NCBI GenBank assembly: GCA_910574285.1
Contig: CAJTAL010000003.1
Span: forward strand, 124,001 to 188,000
Reading direction: 5' to 3'
Origin: Lachnospiraceae bacterium
GTDB lineage: Bacteria; Bacillota; Clostridia; Lachnospirales; Lachnospiraceae
Length of the DNA stretch: 64,000 nucleotides
Below, piece by piece: positions 51,340-61,343 of this stretch. How positions within the stretch are numbered: the first letter of the stretch is position 1; each line of letters starts with the position of its first letter. The notes under the pieces were generated by a model that did not search any database, was not told the DNA's origin, and saw only the letters and a list, made by a program, of their open reading frames with translations. The position numbers were made by a program, and so were the translations under genes.

Positions 51340-52457
51340 TTAGAGTGCTGCATATGATTTCAAGCCTTGGAATAGGCGGAATACAGGCGATGATTATGAA
51401 TCTCTACAGGAAGATAGACCGCAGTAAAGTTCAGTTTGATTTTATTATAGATCATTCGGGGCATCCGGAACACACATTTTTTGTGGATGAGATAAGGCAG
51501 CTTGGCGGGAAGGTCTATATTATGCCAACGTTTAAAGGCAGCAATGTGTTAACAGTAATAAAGGTCTGGGATCAGTTTTTTAAAGAACACAGGGAGTATG
51601 GAATTCTGCACAATCATGCCAGAAGTTATGCTTGTATATATCTGCCGATAGCTAAGAAATATGGGGTAAAAACAATTGCACATAGTCATAGTACGTCAAA
51701 TGGGAAAGGTTTTCAGGCACTAATTAAGACGGTACTACAATATCCATTGAGATATCAGGCAGATTATTTTTTCGGATGCTCCATGAGTGCCGGAGGGTGG
51801 TTATTTGGAAAGAAAGTGGCTGACAGTAAACGTTATTATATAATTCGCAATGCTGTAGATATAGATAAGTATAGATTTAACCCTAAAACAAGAGAAGAAT
51901 ATAGAGAATTGATCGGAGTGAAAGCAAATACAAGCGTATATATTCATGTAGGAAGATTACATGAATCGAAGAACCATTCTTTTCTTCTGAATGTGTTTGA
52001 CGAAATACAAAAGAAAAAAGAGGATTCTCTTCTTGTTTTGATTGGCGAAGGGGAACTTAGGAAAAAAATTGAAGAACAGGTCAAAGATTTACAGATAAAT
52101 GATAAGGTTATTATACTGGGCGCAAGAAACGATGTACATTGTTTTTTTCATGCGTCTGACTATTTTTTGTTTCCATCCTTATGGGAAGGATTGCCGGTGA
52201 CAGTTATAGAGGCACAGGCAGCAGGGGTGCCATGTTTTATTTCGAACAGGGTAACAAATGAAGTGAATGTATCGGATTTAGTGATAAGCTTGCCGATTGA
52301 TAAAGGAACAAAACCTTGGGTAGATGCAATTATGAAAAATTCCATAGAAAAGAAAGATGTTTCATCTGAAATTATAAATGCAGGATTTGATATTCAAAGA
52401 TCAGCACAGTGGATAGCAGATTTTTATATCAGAAAAGGAAGTCACAAAGAATGCTAA
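51336..52457 (+). CDS. GT4 glycosyltransferase, EpsF-like
   Basis: A 373-residue GT-B transferase. The N terminus VLHMISSLGIGGIQAMIMNL with FDFIIDHSGHPEHTF is characteristic of the EpsF/EpsH-type capsule transferases. YIHVGRLHESKNHSFLLNVF and FPSLWEGLPVTVIEAQAAGV give the donor site and the E-x7-E motif. It overlaps the acetyltransferase by 4 bases, so it is translationally coupled. From about here the sequence becomes progressively richer in A and T. Confidence 0.9.
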   Translation: MIRVLHMISSLGIGGIQAMIMNLYRKIDRSKVQFDFIIDHSGHPEHTFFVDEIRQLGGKVYIMPTFKGSNVLTVIKVWDQFFKEHREYGILHNHARSYACIYLPIAKKYGVKTIAHSHSTSNGKGFQALIKTVLQYPLRYQADYFFGCSMSAGGWLFGKKVADSKRYYIIRNAVDIDKYRFNPKTREEYRELIGVKANTSVYIHVGRLHESKNHSFLLNVFDEIQKKKEDSLLVLIGEGELRKKIEEQVKDLQINDKVIILGARNDVHCFFHASDYFLFPSLWEGLPVTVIEAQAAGVPCFISNRVTNEVNVSDLVISLPIDKGTKPWVDAIMKNSIEKKDVSSEIINAGFDIQRSAQWIADFYIRKGSHKEC

Positions 52458-52478
52458 TATTTTGTGAGAGGATTGTAA

Positions 52479-53246
52479 ATGAGTAAGTATATTATGCGCT
52501 TAGATGATGCGGCTGAAAAAATGAACGTTGAGAAATGGCTGCGAATGGAGCAATTGTTAGATAAATATAGCATTAAGCCACTCGTAGGCGTTATTCCTGC
52601 TTGTAAGGATTCTGAAATGGATCAATATATGTATGATGATGAGTTTTGGAATAAAGTGCAGCGATGGACATTAAAAGGATGGGTGATTGCTCTTCATGGA
52701 TATGAACATATATACTGTATAGAAAGTGGGGGATTGAATCCTGTCAATAAAAGATCTGAATTTGCAGGTGTGCCATTAGATGAGCAGAAGAAGAAAATAA
52801 AAAATGGAGTAGAAGTATTAAATAAACATGGTATTATTCCTAAAATATTTTTTGCACCATCGCATACGTTTGACGAGAATACAATCAGAGCATTGAAAGA
52901 AGAATCTGGTATCAGGATTATTTCAGATACAGTTGCAAATGATGTATATTTTAATAAAGGAATTTATTTCATCCCACAGCAATCGGGTCGTTGCAGGAAG
53001 TTACCTTTTAAGATTGTAACGTTTTGTTATCACCCGAATGTTATGACAGATGTTGAGTTTGATAGATTGGAATTCTTTCTGGAAAAGTATCATTCGGATT
53101 TTATAGTTGCGGATGACAAGATATTAAAGAAGAGATGTAAAGGGATTTTTGATGATTTTTTGTCTATAATATATTTTACAATGCGTAAATGTAAGTATTA
53201 TTTAGTAAGGAAAGATATGAAGTCTGTTATTGAAAAAACGTGTTAA
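52479..53246 (+). CDS. DUF2334-type polysaccharide deacetylase-like protein
   Basis: A 255-residue cytoplasmic-looking protein with a NodB-like fold. YIMRLDDAAEKM supplies the metal-binding aspartates, IALHGYEHIY the histidine pair, and IFFAPSHTFDENTIRALKE the later active-site strand, as in DUF2334 and related deacetylases. It may remove acetyl groups from a sugar intermediate. No signal peptide is visible, which differs from secreted chitin-type deacetylases. Start ATG at 52479, 21 bases after the preceding stop, follows GTGAGAGG. Confidence 0.75.
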   Translation: MSKYIMRLDDAAEKMNVEKWLRMEQLLDKYSIKPLVGVIPACKDSEMDQYMYDDEFWNKVQRWTLKGWVIALHGYEHIYCIESGGLNPVNKRSEFAGVPLDEQKKKIKNGVEVLNKHGIIPKIFFAPSHTFDENTIRALKEESGIRIISDTVANDVYFNKGIYFIPQQSGRCRKLPFKIVTFCYHPNVMTDVEFDRLEFFLEKYHSDFIVADDKILKKRCKGIFDDFLSIIYFTMRKCKYYLVRKDMKSVIEKTC

Positions 53247-53316
53247 AGTGTTAAAACAAAATAAATATTGAAATTGACCTGGAATATGGCAGAATTGAAG
53301 GATGATATGAACTATA

Positions 53317-54408
53317 ATGAAAAAAATAATGTTTTATATTAATACAATAAAAAGGGATGGTGCAGAACGGGTAATGACTAATTTGGCATCACAGTTTGCA
53401 GATGATGGCTATGATGTTATTTTTGTGACTTCATTTAGAACAAATGGTGAATATCTTTTGAGTGAAAAGATAAAAAGATATTCATTAGAGAAAACTGAGA
53501 TAAAGCAGTCAAAAGTAAAAAGAAATATTTCGAGAATATTAAAATTGCGTAGACTTTGCAAAAAAGAAAAACCGGATGTTCTCATTGCTTTTATGGGAGA
53601 GCCTAATTTTAGGGCAATTGTTGCTACAATAGGCTTATCTGTGAGAACGGTGGTGTCTGTTCGTAACGACCCTAATCGCGAATATGCTGGACTAATAATG
53701 AAATTTGTAGGGAAATATTTACTTCCAATGGCTGATGGATGTGTTTTTCAGACGGAGGATGCTAAGCAGTGGTTCCCGGTGCGGATGCAAAGAAAAAGTA
53801 CGATTATTTTTAATGCGGTAAAACAAGAATTTTATAGGGTTGAAAGAAAGCCGGTAGATCAGTTAATTGTTACTGTTGGAAGGTTAAGTAAGCAAAAAAA
53901 TCAAAAGCTTCTTATTAATGCGGTTGCTGAGTTAAAAGACGATTATCCAGAATTAAAACTTAGGATTTATGGTGAAGGAGTTCTTGAGAATGAACTCAAT
54001 AATCTTATTATGGAAAAGGGAATGGATGGGGTAATATCCTTGGAAGGACAAGCATTGGATGTACCATTGAAATTGTCGGAAGCGGATATATTTGTACTGA
54101 CTTCTGATTATGAAGGGATGTCAAATGCTCTTATGGAAGCTTTGGCAGTCGGAGTTCCGTCAATAGCAACTGATTGCCCTTGTGGTGGTTCCAGAATGTT
54201 AATTTGTAATAAAGAAAACGGAATTTTGATACCGGTTGGAGATAAGAGCAGTTTGGCAAGGGCAATAAAAGAATTGTTGGATAATCCGGTAAAAAAGAAG
54301 CTGATTTCAGAGAATGCGAAGTATAGTGCAGAGGTTTTTTCTGAAAATGTTATTTATATGCAATGGAAAAAATATCTGGAGAAAGTTATAAAGAATAATT
54401 TAGGTTGA
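53317..54408 (+). CDS. GT4 family glycosyltransferase
   Basis: A 363-residue GT-B transferase. IMFYINTIKRDGAERVMTNL is the N-terminal motif, LIVTVGRLSKQKNQKLLINA the donor domain start, and TSDYEGMSNALMEALAVGVP with ATDCPCGG the nucleotide-sugar site. This resembles transferases that add N-acetylgalactosamine or galactose (PglJ/WbnH-like), but linkage cannot be assigned. The ribosome site (GAAGGA) is poorly spaced. It begins 70 bases after the deacetylase-like gene. Confidence 0.88.
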   Translation: MKKIMFYINTIKRDGAERVMTNLASQFADDGYDVIFVTSFRTNGEYLLSEKIKRYSLEKTEIKQSKVKRNISRILKLRRLCKKEKPDVLIAFMGEPNFRAIVATIGLSVRTVVSVRNDPNREYAGLIMKFVGKYLLPMADGCVFQTEDAKQWFPVRMQRKSTIIFNAVKQEFYRVERKPVDQLIVTVGRLSKQKNQKLLINAVAELKDDYPELKLRIYGEGVLENELNNLIMEKGMDGVISLEGQALDVPLKLSEADIFVLTSDYEGMSNALMEALAVGVPSIATDCPCGGSRMLICNKENGILIPVGDKSSLARAIKELLDNPVKKKLISENAKYSAEVFSENVIYMQWKKYLEKVIKNNLG

Positions 54409-54559
54409 AAGATAATATGAATTTGGGAAAAGGAGTGGTTGAGATTAATACAAAAAATATATTGAATATGGGATTATAAAGGATTTGAGTTGTAAAGAAA
54501 TTAAAATGAAAAATTTGAGAAATAGTAGTTGAGAGCAAATTCAGTTAGGATGTAGATAA

Positions 54560-56104
54560 ATGAATAAATATAACCTAAGTAAAAATTCTATGAGAAATAT
54601 TATATTTGGTTTTATTCTAAACTTGCTTAATTTATTAGGAGCCTTTTTTTCACGTACTCTTCTTATATATATTTTGGGAGTTGAATATGTTGGATTGGAA
54701 GGGCTTTTTTCATCTATTTTGATGATGCTTAATATGGCTGATTTAGGATTCGGAAGTGCAATTGTATATAAATTATACAAGCCTATTGCTGAAAATGATA
54801 CAAATAAGGTTTGTGCGTTTATTAACTACTATCAAAAAATATATAGATGTATAGGCACTTTTATCTTTATTTTGGGAATATTAGTATTACCCTTTATAGA
54901 TAGAATTGTTAATACAAGTGTACCAATTGGTGTTAATATTGAGGTGTTATTTTTAATTTATTTATTAAATGCAAGTTTGAGTTATTGGATGTTTGCTTAT
55001 AAAAAAGCTATATTGAACGCCCATCAAAGGAATGATTTAGAAAGTAAAATTAACAGTATTGTAGTTATCATCAGATATGTACTGCAAGTTTTTATTTTGT
55101 ATACTATTCACGATTACTATGTATATGTGATAATTTTACCGATAATGACATTTTTTTCCAATGTAGGGAATGCATTATTGGTAAAAAAATATTATCCACA
55201 ATATATATGTAAAGGTAGATTATCTGATGAGGAAAAGGGAGAATTAAAAAGTAAGATTATTGCACTTTTTTATAATAAGTTAGGAGTTACATTAATAAAT
55301 GGTTCAGACAATATAATAATTTCTTTATTTCTTGGTTTGACTATGTCGGGGATATACTCATCATATTATTATATTTTTAATATGCTTCATAAGTTTTTTG
55401 AGGTAATGCATACAGCGGTTACAGGTGGAATTGGGAATAGAATTGTGACAGAATCGACTGATAAAAATTATGAATTATTTAAACTAATTAATTTTGGAAA
55501 TTTGTGGCTAGTTGGATGGTGCTCGATTTGTTTGTGTTGTTTATATAAACCATTTATAATGATTTGGATTGGAAAAAGTAAAGCATTAACTGCATGGTTT
55601 TCATTATTGATGGCAATTTATTTTTATTTTTGGATGATTAGATTTGTAGTTATAATTTTTAAAAATGCGCAAGGATTATGGTGGGATGATAGATTTAGAG
55701 CAACTATTGAAGGAGTGTTTAATTTAGTTCTCAATATTTTTTTAGTAATTAAAATAGGGATCTATGGTATAGTTGTATCGACAATACTAGCGATGATAAT
55801 TGTCAGTATTCCATGGGAAACAAAAGTTTTGTTTAAAAACTATTTTAATAAATCGACGAAAGAGTATTATCTGACAATGATAAAAATGACATTAATTACG
55901 ATTGTTATGGGTTTATTTACATATAGCTTATGTAAGATGATTGAAGATAAGGGAATTATTTCATTTTTGATCAAGTTATTGATTTGTATAGTTGTACCTA
56001 ATGTATGTGAAGGAATTCTATGTTATAGAAATGAGCAATTTAAAAAAATTCGAATATGGATATTCCAAGAAAGTAAAACGAAAAAAAAGAATTTATCGTT
56101 ATAG
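54560..56104 (+). CDS. Wzx-type lipid-linked oligosaccharide flippase
   Basis: A 514-residue protein with about twelve to fourteen membrane segments, in the MOP/polysaccharide-transporter superfamily. The N terminus NIIFGFILNLLNLLGAFFSR and YILGVEYVGLEGLFSSIL match the Wzx pattern. It should flip undecaprenyl-linked repeat units to the outer face of the membrane. It is very AT-rich. The 150 bases before it hold only a short broken frame (stop after about 20 codons at 54477). Confidence 0.9.
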   Translation: MNKYNLSKNSMRNIIFGFILNLLNLLGAFFSRTLLIYILGVEYVGLEGLFSSILMMLNMADLGFGSAIVYKLYKPIAENDTNKVCAFINYYQKIYRCIGTFIFILGILVLPFIDRIVNTSVPIGVNIEVLFLIYLLNASLSYWMFAYKKAILNAHQRNDLESKINSIVVIIRYVLQVFILYTIHDYYVYVIILPIMTFFSNVGNALLVKKYYPQYICKGRLSDEEKGELKSKIIALFYNKLGVTLINGSDNIIISLFLGLTMSGIYSSYYYIFNMLHKFFEVMHTAVTGGIGNRIVTESTDKNYELFKLINFGNLWLVGWCSICLCCLYKPFIMIWIGKSKALTAWFSLLMAIYFYFWMIRFVVIIFKNAQGLWWDDRFRATIEGVFNLVLNIFLVIKIGIYGIVVSTILAMIIVSIPWETKVLFKNYFNKSTKEYYLTMIKMTLITIVMGLFTYSLCKMIEDKGIISFLIKLLICIVVPNVCEGILCYRNEQFKKIRIWIFQESKTKKKNLSL

Positions 56105-56120
56105 TTAAGAGGAATTATAA

Positions 56121-57062
56121 GTGAATATTTTAGGATTAATAAATAAAATTTTTAGAAAAGTTCTTGTATATATAAATTATAAGATTAGTTATGCTTCGCA
56201 TTATAAGATTGAAGGAAGAATTAAAAACTCAGAAAATATGTTATTTGTTTTGGCAGGATATAAAGAGTTTTTGTGGGATGATATTTTTTTGAGAATTAAA
56301 TTAAACCAGTTGGAGAATATGGAGGTATGTATTGCAAGCTCTGGGAGATATTGTGATAGATTATCTCAGATATGTAAAAGGAATAATTGGGTTTATCTAA
56401 GTACAAGTCTGAATAATGTATGTGTTATAACAAATATTATAATGAAAGAGTTTAAAGAAGCAGAGTATATATTTAAATTGGATGAGGATATATTTATTCC
56501 TAGAGATTATTTTAAGGATATGTTAAATGCGTATAAAATTATAGAAAAAGAAGAACCATGTAATATAGGATATATTTGCCCGGTTTTACCACTTGGATTT
56601 TACTCTATGCATGAGTTTTTGCTTAAAAAAAATTGTTTGAATGAATATGAACAAAAATTTGGAATACACAAAAAAGGTGGTAGCGTATCAAACCCAATAT
56701 TTCGAAAAAAAATGGGAATTGATGAATTCATATGGAATAAAATAGGGATTTTTGACGAATGTGCGTTAGAGTATAAGGAAGAAGGTTTTTCATATGAGGC
56801 ATGTGCATCAAGGACAGGGATTGCTGCTATTCTTTTTACTAGACAATTTTGGGACGATTTAGGATACTTAAAAAGAGGAAGAGGAATTGGTGTTGGAAAT
56901 ACTGGAGATGAAGGTCAGATTACAACATATTGTGCTTTGAATTTTTATTTTATTTTTTGTGTAAAAAATGTCTTAGTAGGCCATTTTGCATTTGGTGGTT
57001 CCGAAAATAATGTATTAAAACTTAAATATGAGAAACCTGAAATCTTTGCAATGAAAGATTAG
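56121..57062 (+). CDS. Putative GT-A fold glycosyltransferase
   Basis: A 313-residue protein starting with GTG after AAGAGGAATTATAA. MLFVLAGYKEFLWDDIFLRI followed by VYLSTSLNNVCVITN and KLDEDIFIPRDYF is a GT-A nucleotide-binding pattern with a D-x-D-like metal site. Further on, SYEACASRTGIAAILFTRQF and GDEGQITTYC recall the acceptor side of such enzymes. I cannot assign a family number. It sits between the flippase and the FAD oxidoreductase on the same strand. Confidence 0.6.
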   Translation: MNILGLINKIFRKVLVYINYKISYASHYKIEGRIKNSENMLFVLAGYKEFLWDDIFLRIKLNQLENMEVCIASSGRYCDRLSQICKRNNWVYLSTSLNNVCVITNIIMKEFKEAEYIFKLDEDIFIPRDYFKDMLNAYKIIEKEEPCNIGYICPVLPLGFYSMHEFLLKKNCLNEYEQKFGIHKKGGSVSNPIFRKKMGIDEFIWNKIGIFDECALEYKEEGFSYEACASRTGIAAILFTRQFWDDLGYLKRGRGIGVGNTGDEGQITTYCALNFYFIFCVKNVLVGHFAFGGSENNVLKLKYEKPEIFAMKD

Positions 57063-57100
57063 TGTAATATTATATGATTTATACATTTAGGAGAGATGGG

Positions 57101-58351
57101 ATGAAAAAAGTAAAATATTTGATAGTTGGATCTGGAATTACTGGATTGAGTTTTGCTTCAAAAGCTGATAATTATTTGTTGATAGAAAAAGAAGATAAAG
57201 CCGGAGGATTATGTAAAACGATTAGACGTAATGGATATGTATGGGATTATTCGGGTCATTTTTTTCATTTTAAAGAGTCACGTTTGAAAAGAGATTTCGT
57301 AGATATAATGAATCCGAGAGAGCTTATAATCAAAAATAAATGTACAAAAATTTATAGAAAAAACTTATTTATTGATTTCCCTTTTCAGAAAAATATTCAT
57401 GAATTAGATAAAGTGGATTTTATAAATTGTTTATATGATTTGTATTTTCGTCAGGAAAAAAATAAATATGAAAATTTTGAGGAGATGTTATATGGGAAGT
57501 TTGGTAAAAGTATTACGGAAATGTTTCTTAAACCTTATAATGAAAAACTGTATGCATGTAAATTAAATATATTAGATGCAGATGCCATGGGAAGATTTTT
57601 TCCTTATGCAGATTTTAAAGAGATTATTTTTAACATGCGGCAAAAAGATAAGACTTCATATAATGAAACATTTTTGTATCCGAGAAATGGTGCAGAAGTT
57701 TTCATTAATCTTTTAATGGAAAAAATTGAGCAAGATAAAATTTGGTTTAATTGTGAATTGATAGATATTGATATGAATAATCATATGGCTATAACTTCCA
57801 AGGGATGTGTTTTGTATGAATATTTGATTAATACAATCCCATTAAATCTTTTGTGCAATTTGTTAAAAATTTCTTATAATAATATATTGTCGGCGAATAA
57901 AGTACTTGTTTTTAACATTGGTTTTGATAAAAAATCTCAATATACAGATATACATTGGATGTATTTCCCTGAGAAAAAATATAATTTTTATAGAGTTGGA
58001 TTTTACGATAATATTTTAGAACAAAATAGATTGAGTATTTATGTTGAAATAGGTTTTAATGAAAAAGACGTAATAAATATTGAGAAAGAATTAGAAAAAA
58101 CGATAAGTGGACTAAGAAAATGTGGTATTGTATCAGATCATAGAATAGTAGATTACTCTACTGTGGTCATGAATCCTGCGTATGTACATATTAATAAAGA
58201 GTCTGAAGAATTTAAACGATATCTTTTTAAAGAATTAAATAGGAAAGGAATTTATTCGATTGGTAGATATGGAAAATGGACGTATTGTTCGATAGAAGAC
58301 TGTATTCTTGATGCTATTAATACAATAAAACAAATTAGGTGTTATGAATAG
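57101..58351 (+). CDS. FAD-dependent oxidoreductase of the protoporphyrinogen-oxidase/amine-oxidase type
   Basis: About 416 residues. YLIVGSGITGLSFASKADNY is an N-terminal Rossmann FAD motif, followed by LIEKEDKAGGLCKT and YVWDYSGHFFHF. Overall it resembles NAD(P)-binding amine oxidoreductases found in capsule loci and, more loosely, UDP-galactopyranose mutase. It may isomerise or oxidise a nucleotide sugar; the pocket residues do not settle which. GGAGAGATGGG precedes the ATG at 57101; the frame opens earlier at 57074 without a ribosome site. Confidence 0.72.
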   Translation: MKKVKYLIVGSGITGLSFASKADNYLLIEKEDKAGGLCKTIRRNGYVWDYSGHFFHFKESRLKRDFVDIMNPRELIIKNKCTKIYRKNLFIDFPFQKNIHELDKVDFINCLYDLYFRQEKNKYENFEEMLYGKFGKSITEMFLKPYNEKLYACKLNILDADAMGRFFPYADFKEIIFNMRQKDKTSYNETFLYPRNGAEVFINLLMEKIEQDKIWFNCELIDIDMNNHMAITSKGCVLYEYLINTIPLNLLCNLLKISYNNILSANKVLVFNIGFDKKSQYTDIHWMYFPEKKYNFYRVGFYDNILEQNRLSIYVEIGFNEKDVINIEKELEKTISGLRKCGIVSDHRIVDYSTVVMNPAYVHINKESEEFKRYLFKELNRKGIYSIGRYGKWTYCSIEDCILDAINTIKQIRCYE

Positions 58352-58425
58352 GAAGGGGCTTTAAGTGTTAGACAATCGAGTATCCTTTGTATAAACAATA
58401 GAAAAGAGATAAAGAAGGGAAATAT

Positions 58426-59532
58426 ATGGTTCTAAGTCTAATTAGCCGCATGTTATGGGAATGTAAGACTAAATTATATTGGATTAAAAATTATTTTCAA
58501 GGAATAAAATTGAATTATTCACTTGAAGAAGCAAGGAAAATATTACAAGAATATCATCCGATATTAGCTACATCATGCTATATTGAGAACGCTATAGAAA
58601 ATAAAGGGAGATATAATTGTTCTGTTATAATTCCAACATATAATAATTCTTGTTTTTTAAAGAGGTGCATAGAGTCGGTACTAATTCAAAAAACGAAATA
58701 TAGTTATCAGATAATTATTATAGATGATGGTTCCACGGATGATACAAGAAAAATATTAGATGATTTTAGAAACATAGATAATGTTGAAATTATATACCAA
58801 TCTAATAAAGGATTTAGTGGGGCAAGAAATGCAGGATTAAATATCGCTGAAGGTGAATATTTAATGTTTGTTGATTCAGATGATAGGTTATGCCAGGGGG
58901 CTATTGAACAATTGTTGAAAAAAGCGTTTGAGAAGAATGCGGATGTTGTGGCGGGAAATTATAGAACTATTTCAATAAAAGGGAAGAAAATTAAAGATTA
59001 TATTCAATTTGTGGATGAAAAAGTGAATTCGAAAAACTATCTATCGGGATATTCGTGGGGAAAAGTTTTTAATAATAATTTGTTTTCTAATCTTAGATTT
59101 CCGGAAGGGTATTGGTACGAGGATAGTATAAATGCTCAAATAGTATGGCCTTTAGCAAAAAAAATATATACAATTTCTGATATTGTATACGAGTATACTA
59201 GGAATCCCATAGGCATCTCAAAAACTTCAAGAGGGAAAGTAAAAGCTGTTGATAGCTTGTATATTACTGAGTTACTAATAAAAGATAAAAGTTTTTTTGG
59301 ACTTTCTTTAGATTCACAAGCTTTAGAATATTTTCTCAATATGGTTAAATTGACATATAAAAGAACTAGTGGGTGCAATATAAAAGTTGCAAAAAGCATT
59401 TTTGTTGTTCAGTGCTATTTAATACAAAAGTTTAAAAATACAGCTTCTAATAATAGAAATAATTATGAACTTGAATTAGCATTAAGAAACAAAAATTATC
59501 GTAGCTATTTAAAAATGGTCATTAAGAAATAA
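58426..59532 (+). CDS. GT2 family glycosyltransferase
   Basis: A 368-residue GT-A glycosyltransferase. CSVIIPTYNNSCFLKRCIES, IIIDDGSTDDTRKILDDF, NKGFSGARNAGLNIAEGEYL and MFVDSDDRL (D-x-D metal site) form the classical GT2 domain within residues 65-175, after a 60-residue N-terminal extension. A further W-YEDS motif (GYWYEDSINAQ) is typical of capsule GT2 enzymes. GAAGGGAAATAT precedes the ATG. The gene is strongly AT-rich. Confidence 0.93.
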   Translation: MVLSLISRMLWECKTKLYWIKNYFQGIKLNYSLEEARKILQEYHPILATSCYIENAIENKGRYNCSVIIPTYNNSCFLKRCIESVLIQKTKYSYQIIIIDDGSTDDTRKILDDFRNIDNVEIIYQSNKGFSGARNAGLNIAEGEYLMFVDSDDRLCQGAIEQLLKKAFEKNADVVAGNYRTISIKGKKIKDYIQFVDEKVNSKNYLSGYSWGKVFNNNLFSNLRFPEGYWYEDSINAQIVWPLAKKIYTISDIVYEYTRNPIGISKTSRGKVKAVDSLYITELLIKDKSFFGLSLDSQALEYFLNMVKLTYKRTSGCNIKVAKSIFVVQCYLIQKFKNTASNNRNNYELELALRNKNYRSYLKMVIKK

Positions 59533-59663
59533 AAATTTGATAATGACTGATAAGTAGAATTTCTAGCTACCCTGATCAGTGGTATTAAAAAGAATGCGGA
59601 CTTGAACAGCAACACAAAAAATAACATTGGGCAAGTGTATTGGAACAGAAGGAACATAGTAAT

Positions 59664-60587
59664 ATGCGTAGATTTTTGGATATGTTTAAAAAATTTATTA
59701 TTGATCCCAAAATAAGATTTAGCTATTTATCACGGATAGGGTTTTATAATGGTATGTCGGATAAAGAATATTTGTCCAAAGAATTCAAATTAAATTTTGG
59801 ACGAGAAATTAATTGGGATGCCCCACAAACATTTAATGAAAAACTTCAATGGTTAAAAGTATATGATAGAAAATCTATATATACGACTATGGTTGATAAG
59901 ATTGAAGTGAAAAAGTACGTTGCTTCAGTAATAGGCGAAGAATACATCATTCCTACATTAGGAATATGGGAAAAATTTGATGATATTGATTTTGAGCAAC
60001 TGCCAAATCAATTTGTTTTGAAGTGTAATCATGATAGCGGAGGAAATATAGTTGTAAGAAATAAAAATGATTTTGATAGAAAAAGTGCAAAAAAGTTGAT
60101 AGAAGGTTCTTTGAAAAGAAAATATTATAATATCCATAGAGAATGGCCGTATAAAAATGTTAGACCAAGAATTTTTGCAGAAAAATATATAGAAGAAAAA
60201 TATAGAAATCTTCGTGATTATAAATTTTTTAATTTTGAAGGGAATTCGAAATTTATGTATGTTTCAGAAGGATTAGAAAATCATTTGACAGCTAAAATCT
60301 CTTTTTTTGATTTTGAGGGGCACAAATTACCTTTCAAACGCTCAGATTTTGCGGATTTTAATGCAGATATTGAATTGCCTGAGAGTTTTGATCAAATGTA
60401 TCTTTTGAATGATCGGTTGGCAAAAAAAATTGGAAATGTATTTGTGAGAATAGATTTTTATTGTGTCAATGATAAAGTGTATTTTTCAGAGATAACTTTT
60501 TTTCCATGTGGTGGAACAATTCCTTTTGAGCCAATGGAGTGGGACTCTAAATTGGGGAAATTGATTAAATTACCAAGAGAAAAATGA
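59664..60587 (+). CDS. TupA-like ATP-grasp protein
   Basis: About 307 residues. FNEKLQWLKVYDRKSIYTTM, VLKCNHDSGGNIVV, RPRIFAEKYIEEKY and FVRIDFYCVNDKVYFSEITF match the TupA-like ATP-grasp family, named for teichuronopeptide synthesis in an alkaliphilic Bacillus. Members probably ligate an amino acid or similar group to a surface glycan. The start is ATG 59664 after AAGGAA; an upstream in-frame TTG at 59640 is less likely. It is the last plus-strand gene of the cluster; a weak AATAAAACC/GGTTTATT hairpin follows. Confidence 0.85.
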   Translation: MRRFLDMFKKFIIDPKIRFSYLSRIGFYNGMSDKEYLSKEFKLNFGREINWDAPQTFNEKLQWLKVYDRKSIYTTMVDKIEVKKYVASVIGEEYIIPTLGIWEKFDDIDFEQLPNQFVLKCNHDSGGNIVVRNKNDFDRKSAKKLIEGSLKRKYYNIHREWPYKNVRPRIFAEKYIEEKYRNLRDYKFFNFEGNSKFMYVSEGLENHLTAKISFFDFEGHKLPFKRSDFADFNADIELPESFDQMYLLNDRLAKKIGNVFVRIDFYCVNDKVYFSEITFFPCGGTIPFEPMEWDSKLGKLIKLPREK

Positions 60588-60752
60588 GAATGATACGCAA
60601 TAAAACCCCATTATAATATCTGTGGTTTATTTATAATGCGATGTCTGGATGAAGATGTTAAATGAATTTTCCGTGCGCGTCTGTTTTTTGTAACTTTCAA
60701 ATGTAGATTTCTAAATTAGCAGAAATTGTCAATATTAAAAGAAGGTAAAATA

Positions 60753-61343
60753 TTATTGCTTTTTCCATATTTCAATGTACCTTCCGCTCAGAAATGGTCC
60801 AAGTTGTTCTATTTTTCTATAATTTTGGGGCAAAATCTTACTCCAGTCCAGTAAATATCCTTCTCCTTTAGGCGGAATCTTGTCAACGACAAAGTTTCGG
60901 ACATCATTACGTTCCGCTACCAAACAGTAAGGTCTTGTCCAAGTAGATTCTGGACTGCCATGCATAAAATTTAGCGTAATAAGGTAATCAATCGATTTTC
61001 CAGTAAGGTCGTCAAAACTGCCTGTCATCAAAGTAGCTGTTCCATCGGACAGTTCACGCGCTGCCCTGATTACTTCCTCTTGCCTGTCCAATCCAATTTT
61101 TTTATCAGCTTTTATGTGTTGTAACAATTCTCCTAGTCCGCATCCTATATCCACTACCGTATTACAGTTATGATTATTAATGTATCTGGCACAATCCTGC
61201 ACATATTTTCTCCATTCATAAGGGCTGAGATGCCATGGACTAAAATGATATTTTTTGATTAATTTCTCATATTTTATTCTTTTTATAGTGCCGATAATGA
61301 CATTTTTCAATCCGACTTCCTTTATCTTATCTATAACTTTCAT
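60753..61343 (-). CDS. Class I SAM-dependent methyltransferase
   Basis: A 196-residue protein. After a helical lead, TVVDIGCGLGELLQHIKADK is motif I of a Rossmann methyltransferase, IGLDRQEEVIRAA the acidic motif II, and SIDYLITLNFMHG motif IV. Small-molecule or glycan methylation is likely but the substrate is unknown. ATGGAGGAAATAGGAA precedes the ATG. It converges on the polysaccharide cluster and shares no operon with it. Confidence 0.82.
   Translation of the reverse strand: MKVIDKIKEVGLKNVIIGTIKRIKYEKLIKKYHFSPWHLSPYEWRKYVQDCARYINNHNCNTVVDIGCGLGELLQHIKADKKIGLDRQEEVIRAARELSDGTATLMTGSFDDLTGKSIDYLITLNFMHGSPESTWTRPYCLVAERNDVRNFVVDKIPPKGEGYLLDWSKILPQNYRKIEQLGPFLSGRYIEIWKKQ

Noticed and set aside
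54419-54479. Short frame starting ATGAATTTGGG before the flippase gene
   Set aside because: It stops after about 20 codons; at most a remnant of a broken gene, with nothing recognisable.
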